From the NCBI GenBank assembly GCA_022565695.1, contig JAIUME010000001.1:806001-870000 (forward strand): DNA of 64,000 nucleotides, given 5' to 3'. The notes beneath the pieces are model-generated. The model had not been told where the DNA came from and did not search any database. It was given only the letters and a program-made list of their open reading frames with translations. The translations under genes were made by a program, and so were the position numbers. Within the stretch, counting starts at the first letter, position 1. Every line of letters starts with the position of its first letter. Positions 20,850 through 28,706 of the stretch are shown piece by piece. Source of the stretch: Alcanivorax sp. GTDB lineage: Bacteria > Pseudomonadota > Gammaproteobacteria > Pseudomonadales > Alcanivoracaceae.

Positions 20850-21512
20850 ATGGGAACGTTATTGAGTAGGTATGGACTGCTAATGTATCTGAAAGATTAT
20901 ATAAATGTTCGCCGCCCGCTCACATATTGGCGAGAGCTTCTTCATGAATGGGTGTTTCTGGTGCATCGGGTTTACCGGGTTTCAAACAGAAAAGCCGCTG
21001 TCTACGCAGAGAAGGAGAGGGCAAATACTGGGCTGCTGGCTGCGGCGGCTACTCGGAATGGTTGGGTGGCACTGGAAGAGTGCCGATCACAGAAGATTTA
21101 TCGATACATTGAGAATGAAGAGTACAGTGGCCGCTGCGACCTAATGTTGTGGAGAGATCGAAAGCACCACATTATTGAGGCCAAGCATGTTAGGCACCCC
21201 ATAGGTGCTCGCTCGATTTCAAGAATTGACCGGGCGCACTCTCGTGCCTTAGCGGATTCTGGTCGCTCAATGTCCTCGGGATACAAGTCGGAAAAGATGG
21301 TTGCTATCACCTATATCGTTCCGGTTGTTAAGCCAAAGAATTTTGAGGTCATGACAAAAGAGGAGATATCCAAAAAGCTTAGCGAAGTTGTCGAAGATGT
21401 TCGGAAGAAACATAGCCCGACTTTCATGGCATATGCGTTTCCTGGAGTGGTTGAGCTTCAGGGCAGTCCCAACTTGGGTCTTGGGGTAATAGTAATTGGG
21501 CAAGTAACATAA
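20850..21512 (+). CDS. PD-(D/E)XK nuclease-like protein, unknown function
   Basis: About 220 residues from ATG 20850; ATGs at 20781 and 20883 are alternatives and none has a strong ribosome-binding site. The core resembles a PD-(D/E)XK nuclease: an early helix with E76/E77 (VALEECR), then RCDLMLW with D97, then HHIIEAKH with E110 and K112, giving the E...D...ExK spacing of restriction-endonuclease-like folds. A basic segment (GARSISRIDRAHSR) and a C-terminal hydrophobic strand pair (MAYAFPGVVEL, LGLGVIVIGQVT) follow. No methyltransferase is adjacent. Function unknown; the AT-rich context suggests acquisition. Confidence 0.55.
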   Translation: MGTLLSRYGLLMYLKDYINVRRPLTYWRELLHEWVFLVHRVYRVSNRKAAVYAEKERANTGLLAAAATRNGWVALEECRSQKIYRYIENEEYSGRCDLMLWRDRKHHIIEAKHVRHPIGARSISRIDRAHSRALADSGRSMSSGYKSEKMVAITYIVPVVKPKNFEVMTKEEISKKLSEVVEDVRKKHSPTFMAYAFPGVVELQGSPNLGLGVIVIGQVT

Positions 21513-21618
21513 GAAGATGTTTGATCTGGCTCTAATCTCATTGATGGGTTTTTCGTGAGAGGTTAGGCACGGATCATGCGCGGAAAATTTATTTCGGGAA
21601 CATACGATGTGGAGGTAA

Positions 21619-21831
21619 ATGCATGCTGTTTACTTTAATTTCGATGTCGAGATATTCAGTTTTTTGACGTTCTTTCCATTATTAGGTTTGAACTCGGTTT
21701 ATGGGACTATAGATATGGGTGATATGGTGCTTTTGCTGGCCGCGCTTCTATGGGGCTCTATTGCCGGATGTTGTCTCATGCTTCTGCAGTGCACCAATTC
21801 GAGAACGATGCCGGTTTGGTTCAGCGCATGA
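21619..21831 (+). CDS. Small membrane protein, unknown
   Basis: A 70-residue product with two hydrophobic segments (about 10-25 and 35-57, LLLAALLWGSIAGCCLMLL). An AGGT stretch precedes the ATG at a reasonable distance. No family is recognised; it could be a chance frame in AT-rich DNA. Confidence 0.35.
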   Translation: MHAVYFNFDVEIFSFLTFFPLLGLNSVYGTIDMGDMVLLLAALLWGSIAGCCLMLLQCTNSRTMPVWFSA

Positions 21832-21986
21832 GATATTCGATAGGATATTCGATAATGTATGCAAAGATTTTCCTGAAAATAGACTGAGATGAAGGCACAA
21901 GAAGGGAGCCAAGTCACGCTTGATCATGCGCTATAGAATAAGCCATGCGGCGGGCATTAGAACTGAATTTCCTATTGGGGTTTTTT

Positions 21987-22481
21987 ATGGCATGTGCAAA
22001 CTGCGGAAGCAGCATACTGTTTGGCGGGAAGAGATCTGGGGATAGAGTGTACTGTAGTGCAAAATGCCTCAATGCCGATGATCTGGGCAGGCAGTCTGAT
22101 TCGGTTCCTGAATTGGATGTGGCTAAGCTTGCAAGGGATATACGGAGAAGTCAGTGTCCCAAGTGTCAGCAGAGAAATGGCGTAGAGATTTTCAAATCCT
22201 ATTTTGTATATTCTATAGTCTTCATGACTAGCTGGAAAACAAAGCCTGCATTGTCTTGTCGTTCATGTGCGAGAAAGCAGCAGGCCAAGGATCTGGTGGG
22301 TTCTTTTTTCCTTGGTTGGTGGGGTATACCTTTCGGCATCATAGCTACGCCCATTATCCTGATGATGAATATAGGTGTGATGTTTAGAGATCCACTGGCC
22401 AGGCCGCCAAGTAAAGCGCTACTGCAGCATTCACGACTTCTTATAGCTGATGATATCTTGCAAAGAAGGGAGAATCCTTGA
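21987..22481 (+). CDS. Double zinc-ribbon membrane protein, unknown
   Basis: About 164 residues from ATG 21987 (MACANCGSS), chosen over the in-frame ATG at 21945 because the first zinc ligand is at residue 3. Two cysteine clusters are clear: C3-x2-C6 with C23-x3-C27, and C57-x2-C60 with C91-x2-C94. A hydrophobic stretch at about 103-132 (FFLGWWGIPFGIIATPIILMMN) is likely to anchor the protein in the membrane. Family not identified. No related partner lies beside it. Confidence 0.6.
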   Translation: MACANCGSSILFGGKRSGDRVYCSAKCLNADDLGRQSDSVPELDVAKLARDIRRSQCPKCQQRNGVEIFKSYFVYSIVFMTSWKTKPALSCRSCARKQQAKDLVGSFFLGWWGIPFGIIATPIILMMNIGVMFRDPLARPPSKALLQHSRLLIADDILQRRENP

Positions 22482-22627
22482 ATATCCTGAGCTTTGTCAA
22501 AGCATGCGGATGCATTGTTCGATCCGCATGTCGGCGCGGAGTGGTTTCATGAAATGGAAGTCGCTGAGACGTCTGAAAGGTAGTGCGCATTGAAGCAGCA
22601 CATTGACCAGCACGAGACATATTTGAC

Positions 22628-22807
22628 GTGAAGTACTACCAACTGCTGATTATCGTTTGGACCCTTTTCATAGGCGGATCATACTATCTGGGGTTTACTC
22701 CCTTGTTCCTGGGTCTGGTGGTATTTCTGGCCAGCATAATAGCCTATGCCCTGTATGCAAAAGACAAGGCGGCGGCCAGATCCGGGGGCTGGCGCGGCAA
22801 GTCCTGA
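22628..22807 (+). pseudogene. Truncated DUF1294-like membrane protein
   Basis: A GTG-initiated frame of 59 codons encodes two hydrophobic segments followed by LYAKDKAAARSGGWRGKS and a stop. The segment with a hydrophobic helix then Y-x-x-D-K-x-A-A-x-x-G-x-W-R is the start of the DUF1294 family, which normally continues for 40 or more residues (LHLLALLGGWPGAL type). That part is missing, so this is probably a gene remnant. The next frame overlaps its end. Confidence 0.45.
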
Positions 22808-23225
22808 TGGGAGTAAGGCACCCTGGTGGAGAAAGTCTGTCTCATTCATCTACGACTTTATATGGTTATTAGGTTTGCTATTTATCCCGTTTACTTTTTT
22901 ATCACTGATTGTCCATGTCGGGGGTTTTCCGCCTCCGTGGCAGATAGAAAGTGACCAAGCGCAAAACGGTATATTGGAAGTGGTGATATTTATAGTGATT
23001 TTTGTCGCTTTCTGGGTTTTTCTTGGGCTATGTTTAAGTCCAAATGTACAAACCCCGGGCATGGCGCTTGCAAACATTGATTTATATGTTGAGGGAGAAG
23101 CTTCAAAGTTAAAGCTTTCTATTGTGGGTGTGTTTGCGTACTACGGTGTTTTTATTCCGATCTTCAATATGTTCTCCATGGGTTTGAATGTAAAGGGAGT
23201 TTGTCGTGGGTCGCAGGGCTTATAG
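22746..23225 (+). CDS. RDD-like membrane protein, possibly frame-disrupted
   Basis: A 159-residue frame with three hydrophobic segments (about 33-57, 75-95 and 123-147). The stretch TPGMALANIDLYVEGE resembles the 'T-P-G-K-x-x-x-x-x-x-V' part of RDD-family proteins, but Lys is replaced by Met. The first 25 codons overlap the preceding DUF1294-like frame and have no family look, so the true start is uncertain. A fusion or frameshift between two neighbouring genes is possible. Confidence 0.4.
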   Translation: MPCMQKTRRRPDPGAGAASPDGSKAPWWRKSVSFIYDFIWLLGLLFIPFTFLSLIVHVGGFPPPWQIESDQAQNGILEVVIFIVIFVAFWVFLGLCLSPNVQTPGMALANIDLYVEGEASKLKLSIVGVFAYYGVFIPIFNMFSMGLNVKGVCRGSQGL

Positions 23226-23401
23226 TAATGGCACAGTGTCGCGCCTATATGGCCAAGGTGGTCTCATGGGATTCTGAGACATAATATCGAAGACATTTCA
23301 CTACAAAAATCTACGATCCCTAAAATATATCTATGCCATTATTGGTTTAATGCCTATGCTTGCCATCGGAATGTCAGTCTTGGTATGAAGGAAGCCCTAC
23401 T

Positions 23402-24031
23402 ATGAATTATCTTAACGCAGCCATCATTGCTCTGCTTCTGATAATGACGTCAGGCCATGCTTATGCAGGCGCGGACGACGGGCATGTTATTCGCATACAG
23501 GGTGATGCCGCCCAAAGGCTCGGGCGAATGGTTGGTGTGAGGGAGAGTATTGAGAATCCGTCCACCAGCATCGATGAACTTGTCAGCTGCGTCCATGCTC
23601 GGGATGATCTGGAGAGCGCCAGTCAGCGTGCCAGGGCTAACAGACAGTGGCTGGATGACAAGCATCTTGAGTTGGAAAGAGCCTGGAGCCAGTATGAGCG
23701 AAGCAACAGCGCTGTGGAGCAGGCTCGGTGGGATTATGAAGGGGATTGCGGGAGGTATGGGAATAAATCACAGAGCTACTGCAACAGAAAAGTGAGAGAC
23801 GTTAATCGACTGATTGATGATAGCAATAACCAGCTCACTGCATATAACAGGGAGTATGACAACTTTGCGCGGCGTTCGGTGCAGCAGGACGCATTGGTTG
23901 ACCAGGCGCTATCGCAGCACCGTAATTATGCTCAGCAGTGTGGGGGCAAAGAGTTCAGCAACGCTGATTTGCAGGAAGTGTGTAACCGGTTCCCCACATC
24001 GCCATTCTGCAGAGAGAATTTCTCTCGGTGA
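23402..24031 (+). CDS. Secreted coiled-coil protein, unknown
   Basis: 209 residues from ATG 23402, with an AAGGAAG Shine-Dalgarno about 10 bases upstream. A signal peptide is clear: MNYLNAAIIALLLIMTSGH then AYA, with cleavage expected before GADDGH. The mature part is rich in Arg, Asp, Gln and Ser and helical throughout (about 60-180), so coiled-coil is likely. Several cysteines (CGRYGNKSQSYCNRK, YAQQCGG, EVCNRF, PFCREN) could form disulfides in the periplasm. No family recognised. It converges with the protease gene downstream. Confidence 0.6.
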   Translation: MNYLNAAIIALLLIMTSGHAYAGADDGHVIRIQGDAAQRLGRMVGVRESIENPSTSIDELVSCVHARDDLESASQRARANRQWLDDKHLELERAWSQYERSNSAVEQARWDYEGDCGRYGNKSQSYCNRKVRDVNRLIDDSNNQLTAYNREYDNFARRSVQQDALVDQALSQHRNYAQQCGGKEFSNADLQEVCNRFPTSPFCRENFSR

Positions 24032-24069
24032 CGCTTGTGAATGACGGTGGGGGATGCATCGGTTAGCGC

Positions 24070-25290
24070 TCAGTTGCAGAGCCGTATGACCACATCGCCA
24101 AAGTCGCTGTGATTCATCTGCCGGAAGCCAATGTTGTTTCCGTGCAGTCGCGCGCGATGGCCCCCTTCCATATGCACGTTCCCCTGCAAGTCATGCGCAT
24201 GCACATAGAATATGCTATTGCGGGTTTGTGCCAGCTCGACGCTGTCTCCAGGTGCAAGCTGATAGAAGCCCTCGGTGGCCCAGTCCCCGTTGAGGCCGAG
24301 GTATTGTATTCCGACATACTGACCGGCTCGGCAGGTGTTGTGCGCCACAACATTGATCCGCTGGCTGTCGAGTAGCGTGATGGATCGCCAGCGCTCGTTC
24401 TCGTTGCTGGTCTGCGGGTTGTACTCGTCCCGCGTGATGGCCGCTATGATCCTTTGTCGCTCAGGGTGGATGCGCGTGGCATAGTTCGCCGTGGTTGTCT
24501 CGCCGCTTATCACTGCGTGGATGAAGCTTTCGCCCTGCCGCTCCGGGTGTGTGACAAGTGCTGGCGAGCCGCTCTGGCCGCTGAAGACATCGCAGTAGGT
24601 ACGCAGCATTGTGTTGCCGACGAGATCGAACGCACAATCTTCTTCGTAGTACTGGACGCGGGCCGTCTTGTCGCCTGGATAGCCCAGGGTGGTCATAACG
24701 CCAGGCTGCAAAGTGCTGGTGCCCCAGTAGCCGCGAAAGCCCACGCGCCTGGCCAGGTCTCGGCCAGTGTCATCGGTACCAACCTCCAGCACAGCGATAT
24801 CATAGCCCACGCCAGCCAGGGTGCTGGAGAGTGGGTCATAACTTTCAGGATGATGAATGCGGGTCACGCGGAAGCGGCCGTAGGGCATCTGGTTGTATTG
24901 GTTGGCGCCCGGGTAGAAGTAGATGTCTTCGTCCAGCCTGGGTTGGCCGTTGACGACCTCGTACACGCAATGGGCCGAGGTCAGCACGTGCCTTGGGCTG
25001 ATGGCGGTCGCGGTACAACGTGACAGCCGGTTATTGCTCCGTGGGGCTTCCAGTTGGCCGACGGTCCGTGTGACCCAGTTGTAGTTCGCCGGCGTTCTGC
25101 GCCGGTTGTCCGGGCCTATGATCACACGCTCCCGTACCCCATCATCTGTCGGCGCGCTTTCCGGCATGGGGGCGACTTCTGATGCGAGCGTGGCCTCTCG
25201 GGGCAGCTGGCTGCAGCCCGGCAGGGCGGCCCCGGTAAGGAGTGCGCCGAGGGCGGCAAAGAGGACGGCAAATCGAAGTGTTCTGTTCAT
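24070..25290 (-). CDS. Trypsin-like serine protease lipoprotein with C-terminal DUF1036-like domain
   Basis: 406 residues from the ATG at 25290 (MNRTLRFAVLF). The frame is open 26 codons further upstream but lacks a signal there. A lipoprotein signal ends in the lipobox LPGC with Cys26. The S1-type catalytic triad is H107 (LTSAHC), D164 (YDIAVLE) and S240 (SGQSGSP), in a layout like bacterial glutamyl endopeptidases. The last 90 residues (from about VVAHNTCRAGQYVGIQYLG, with ATEGFYQLAPGDS and IFYVHAHD) resemble DUF1036, a small domain found in secreted proteins. Likely acts in the periplasm or outer membrane; substrate unknown. It converges with the neighbour at 23402-24031. Confidence 0.8.
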   Translation of the reverse strand: MNRTLRFAVLFAALGALLTGAALPGCSQLPREATLASEVAPMPESAPTDDGVRERVIIGPDNRRRTPANYNWVTRTVGQLEAPRSNNRLSRCTATAISPRHVLTSAHCVYEVVNGQPRLDEDIYFYPGANQYNQMPYGRFRVTRIHHPESYDPLSSTLAGVGYDIAVLEVGTDDTGRDLARRVGFRGYWGTSTLQPGVMTTLGYPGDKTARVQYYEEDCAFDLVGNTMLRTYCDVFSGQSGSPALVTHPERQGESFIHAVISGETTTANYATRIHPERQRIIAAITRDEYNPQTSNENERWRSITLLDSQRINVVAHNTCRAGQYVGIQYLGLNGDWATEGFYQLAPGDSVELAQTRNSIFYVHAHDLQGNVHMEGGHRARLHGNNIGFRQMNHSDFGDVVIRLCN

Positions 25291-25499
25291 ATCAAGTATC
25301 GGCCCGCTGAGATCGTTGATGGATGCCCATGAGTAAGGGGGACAGGTAGCGCCGTGTGAACGGCGCACAAGTAAAACAATGGGTTGCTGTCCGGGCGTCC
25401 CTGTTTTATCAATACCTTACTATAAGCGGTATTGGTATCAGCTGGAATAAAGATGCCAGTACGGCGGGTTATGCAGTTGCAGTGGATTGGGGGGAGGAG

Positions 25500-25787
25500 A
25501 TGGTGATTCGCATACAGCTGGGGCCGCGCCGGGATCGCTGTGTGGTCGGTGCCGTGCTCGGAGGCCTCATATGCGCGGGGCTGTCCGGGTTCGGGTTCTT
25601 CATCGTGATCTCTGGTGCAACGCTTTCAGGCGGTATCCCGCTTGTGCCGGACGACTTGAACCAGGCCATCGGCAGAGGCATCTTCGGTGTGGGCGCTGTC
25701 CTCACGTCGGGCCTGGCGGGATACGCGTTCTACGATGCATGGCGCCTTGTTCGGGAGCGGCGAGGTAACCATCGGCCGCCGGGCTGA
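25500..25787 (+). CDS. Two-segment membrane protein, unknown
   Basis: A 95-residue product (MVIRIQLGPRRDRC...) with hydrophobic segments at about 18-38 and 60-80 and a basic C-terminus (LVRERRGNHRPPG). GGGGAGGAG (25491-25499) touches the ATG; the next codon is GTG, so either may start translation. The frame is open upstream to 25356. No family recognised. It converges with the GGDEF gene. Confidence 0.5.
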   Translation: MVIRIQLGPRRDRCVVGAVLGGLICAGLSGFGFFIVISGATLSGGIPLVPDDLNQAIGRGIFGVGAVLTSGLAGYAFYDAWRLVRERRGNHRPPG

Positions 25788-25815
25788 GCACCCGGGGCCG
25801 AGAATGTGCATGTTT

Positions 25816-27021
25816 TCACTCCGTCGTTAGCGTGTGCAATGCCAGCTTTACCCGATTCCGGCCGCCGGTTTTGGCCTGATAAAGTGCGGCGTCAGCGGCT
25901 TTGAGCAAATCGTTTAAATCGTTGATGTCTGGCGCCGGGTAGCAGGCGACACCAAGGCTGGCAGTGACGCTGATGGTATGGCCGTCAATGTTCACGGCAG
26001 CCTCGCTGATCTTCTGTCGCAGACGTTCAGCGATGGCGGCGGCGGTATCCAGTGTCACCCCAGGCAGCAGCACGGCAAACTCTTCGCCGCCATAGCGCCC
26101 GACTTCATCATACTGGCGAGCGTTTTCCATCATGATTCTGGATGCGGTAACCAATACGGCATCACCGGCATGGTGGCCCCACGTATCGTTAATGAATTTG
26201 AAGTGATCAAGATCCAGCATAATGCAGGCCAGGGAGCCGGGGGGCGGGGGCGTCTGGCGTTTTGCTCTGGCGAGTTCTTCATGGCCGCGCTGAATAAATG
26301 AACTGCGATTGCTCAGGCGAGTAAGGCCGTCAATGGTCGACATTTCGCGATACAGGTCCTCTCGCTGAACCCAGCGCCGCACAGCCAGAATGCAAACATA
26401 TATCAGAATGGAAAGAATGCCGGCGATTATCGCGCGGCCGATCATCCAGGCCATGATGGGCTTGCCGTCGGCATCAGTCAGGGGCAGCTCCATCAAGGGG
26501 GCAAATGTGAATTGGCTACTGAAATCCATCCATCCCATTACCAGCATGGCAGGCACTACAAACCAGTAGCTGAAGCGAATTTTATCAATATTGGCCAGTG
26601 CAGAGGTAATGTTGACGCCCAGGAATAACAGCAGCAGCCCTTCGGCAAAATGCGCGCCAGTAGCGTAGCCGCTTGCCATGACCGTCAGAATGTAGCCGCC
26701 GATGATGATGTTCTCGAACAGAGGCCAGTCCGGATGCGTCTTCCGGCGCTTGAGTGCTGCGCCAATAAATCCGGCCAGTACCAGAATATGTATGGCGTAA
26801 AGACCAAGCAGGCCATACAGGATACTGGTGTTGAAATACTCGGGGCTGACAAGGCTGGCCCAGATAAGGCTGATGGCGAAACAACCAGGGGCAAGCAGCA
26901 CCAGTGAGGCGAGCAGAATAAAACGGTCAATCGGTTGCCAGTCCATCGGACTTGACTGCCATAAAGGTTGGCTAATGGCAGAGGGTAAGGGCTTGGCACT
27001 GGACGTTTTTTTGGGCTTCAT
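25816..27021 (-). CDS. Membrane-bound diguanylate cyclase (GGDEF)
   Basis: 401 residues from the ATG at 27021, with AAGGA about 10 bases upstream; an open extension further upstream has no domain. Six or more membrane segments occupy about residues 30-225, followed by a short linker and a complete GGDEF domain (about 240-395). The active site reads GGEEF at 311-315, a functional variant. The product-inhibition I-site RxxD (RQYD, 302-305) lies exactly five residues upstream. IDGLTRLSNRSSF and DLDHFKFINDTWGHHAGD are also intact. It is expected to make cyclic di-GMP and to be feedback-controlled; the input sensed by the membrane part is unknown. Confidence 0.9.
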   Translation of the reverse strand: MKPKKTSSAKPLPSAISQPLWQSSPMDWQPIDRFILLASLVLLAPGCFAISLIWASLVSPEYFNTSILYGLLGLYAIHILVLAGFIGAALKRRKTHPDWPLFENIIIGGYILTVMASGYATGAHFAEGLLLLFLGVNITSALANIDKIRFSYWFVVPAMLVMGWMDFSSQFTFAPLMELPLTDADGKPIMAWMIGRAIIAGILSILIYVCILAVRRWVQREDLYREMSTIDGLTRLSNRSSFIQRGHEELARAKRQTPPPPGSLACIMLDLDHFKFINDTWGHHAGDAVLVTASRIMMENARQYDEVGRYGGEEFAVLLPGVTLDTAAAIAERLRQKISEAAVNIDGHTISVTASLGVACYPAPDINDLNDLLKAADAALYQAKTGGRNRVKLALHTLTTE

Positions 27022-27237
27022 GCAGGCAAGATCCTTCTTTATTGTTATCGCTGTATGACGGAGTATCTGATGCCATAGGGCTATAATGGCAAAGTTAAGC
27101 GAATAATAGAAATATGGCGTGGAACGATACGAACACCAGATAGTCGGGCTTCGTGGGTGCTGTGGACGGTTTGGCATGTTGAACGGAATCGCTGGGCGGA
27201 GCATACTGGATTATTCAACCTGGATAAGAGAGTGAAC

Positions 27238-27651
27238 ATGAGCACCAGCCCCAAAATTGTTATCTCAACGCTTGATGCAGACAGGCTTGAGGCACTATTG
27301 GAGTCGTTGCCGCGCGGGGGCTTCCCCGGGAAGGCGGATCTGGAGTCTGAATTGGCAAGGGCGGAAATCGTCGAGCCCAAGGACATCCCGCCAACGGTTG
27401 TAACCATGAATTCCACAGTGAGATTCAAGGTGGAATCGTCGTCGGAAGAGTTTACGTTGACCCTGGTTTACCCCAAAAGCATGGACGCCAGTGGCACGAC
27501 CATTTCAGTGCTGGCGCCAGTAGGGAGCGCGTTGCTTGGCCTCTCACAGGGTGATCAGATTGAATGGCCAAAGCCCGGCGGCGGGCTCTTGCGCGTGTGT
27601 ATAGAGGAAATCACCTATCAGCCTGAGCGGGCAGGGGATTTTCATCGGTAA
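27238..27651 (+). CDS. rnk: Regulator of nucleoside diphosphate kinase (Rnk)
   Basis: 137 residues from ATG 27238 (MSTSPKIVISTLDADRLEALLESLP), the length of E. coli Rnk. The frame is open to 27157, but only this start matches the family. The short N-terminal helical part is followed by a GreA/GreB C-terminal-like FKBP fold (VVTMNSTVRFKVE, EFTLTLVYP, ISVLAPVGSALLGLSQGDQIEWPKP). Rnk binds RNA polymerase near the secondary channel and affects nucleotide pools. Its 3' end overlaps the truncated TetR gene on the other strand by about 40 bases. Confidence 0.9.
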   Translation: MSTSPKIVISTLDADRLEALLESLPRGGFPGKADLESELARAEIVEPKDIPPTVVTMNSTVRFKVESSSEEFTLTLVYPKSMDASGTTISVLAPVGSALLGLSQGDQIEWPKPGGGLLRVCIEEITYQPERAGDFHR

Positions 27652-28003
27652 CGGCTAGCTGCCAGCCCTCGCTTTCCTGGCTGCGCTGAAGCATCGGGCG
27701 CGTAAAGGCCCCGGTAATCTGCTGCAATGCTCGTTTCCCCCCTTTGCCAATCTGCATGTCATCCAGAATGGCCAGGCGGTCTGCATTGGTGATCGGCGCC
27801 CGGCGGGCAATCACCGCCTGAAACAGCATTTCCTTGCCGCCGAAATGGTCATTGATGGAGGCCACCCGGACGTTTGCAGCGCTGGTGATATCCCGCACCG
27901 ACACACCGTGGTAGCCGCTTTCGGCGAACAACGCCTCGGCGGTGTCGAGCAGTTTTTCCCTGAGGATCGCGACGGACACGTTTCTTCTGCCGAGAGGCGT
28001 CAT
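27611..28003 (-). pseudogene. TetR-family regulator, C-terminally truncated
   Basis: About 130 codons from an ATG at 28003 (28051 is an alternative). The helix-turn-helix is complete: REKLLDTAEALFAESGYHGVSVRDI, TSAANVRVASINDHFGGKEMLFQAVIARR. After SQESEGWQ the sequence loses resemblance and stops within 16 residues, overlapping rnk. TetR proteins usually have about 190-220 residues, so most of the ligand-binding domain is missing. A deletion that fused this gene to the rnk side of the locus is likely. A shortened but DNA-binding product cannot be excluded. Confidence 0.7.
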
Positions 28004-28117
28004 GGGGGCATGGGACGGCTTTGATGTCGCCACCTTCCCGCTGCGCCTCAAGAATGCGTCTGCCGCACCAGCGCGGGTTGTCGGCTTTCTTTATGAGTAG
28101 GAGAAAAGTGCGCTGAA

Positions 28118-28570
28118 TCACCCGACCTTGTCGACAAACGGCGCCATATCCCGGGCATGCAGTTCCTCGCCGCACTCGGAGCAACGTAACTGCGGGTCGG
28201 TGACATGGCCGCAAGGCTTGTGTATGACCTGTAGCGGCGGATGGCTGTTGTCGTCATTCAGCCAGATATTCCCCCATTTCGTCAGCATCAGGATGATCGG
28301 ATAGAGCGCCAGGCCGGCCTCTGCCAATCGGTACTCGTAGCGTTTCGGGGCGTCCTGATAGCGTACTTTCGTGAAAATATCCTTCTCGGTCAGGCGGTTC
28401 AGGCGATCTGATAGCAGGTGGCGGGTGATGCCCAGCTGTTTCTGGAAGTCGTCGAAGCGGCGTGTCCCCATGAAGGCGTTGCGAATGATCAGCAAGGTCC
28501 AGCGATCGCCCAGAATCGACAGACTACGGGCTATCGGGCAGTCCATTTCGCCAAGCTCATGCCATTTCAT
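28118..28570 (-). CDS. HxlR-family transcriptional regulator
   Basis: A 150-residue winged-helix regulator: CPIARSLSILGDRWTLLIIRNAFMGTRRFDDFQKQLGI, then TRHLLSDRLNRLTEKDIF and the wing VRYQDAPKRYEYRLAEAGLALYPII. The C-terminal part has a zinc-ribbon-like C-G-H and CSECGEE cluster, seen in a subset of the family. It is divergent from the operon at 28707-30044. The gap holds two copies of an AGTTC-N7-GAA(C/T)T palindrome, probably its binding sites, so autoregulation and control of the operon are likely. The inducer is unknown. Confidence 0.9.
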   Translation of the reverse strand: MKWHELGEMDCPIARSLSILGDRWTLLIIRNAFMGTRRFDDFQKQLGITRHLLSDRLNRLTEKDIFTKVRYQDAPKRYEYRLAEAGLALYPIILMLTKWGNIWLNDDNSHPPLQVIHKPCGHVTDPQLRCSECGEELHARDMAPFVDKVG

Positions 28571-28621
28571 ATCTGCACCTGTTGCGTCTCTGGTTGGTCA
28601 TATCGGGCCAGTTTTATAGTC

Positions 28622-28638
28622 AGTTCCAAAAAAGAATT
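28622..28638. promoter_or_regulatory. Operator-like palindrome, copy 1 (probable HxlR site)
   Basis: AGTTC, seven bases, GAATT. It is nearest the hxlR start and has the same layout as the copy at 28675-28691, with centres 53 bp apart. Confidence 0.55.
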
Positions 28639-28674
28639 GAATGTCACCATATCACAGGATAGCCTTCTTTCATA

Positions 28675-28691
28675 AGTTCTGTTTTAGAACT
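28675..28691. promoter_or_regulatory. Operator-like palindrome, copy 2 (probable HxlR site)
   Basis: AGTTC, seven bases, GAACT: a perfect inverted repeat ending four bases before the AAGGAG Shine-Dalgarno of the 28707 gene. A protein bound here would block translation-proximal transcription of the operon. Confidence 0.6.
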
Positions 28692-28706
28692 GACAAGGAG
28701 TGCATT

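Noticed and set aside
23226-23401. Short hydrophobic frame ending just before the secreted coiled-coil gene
   Set aside because: No start codon or ribosome-binding site in a suitable place; probably a remnant or chance.
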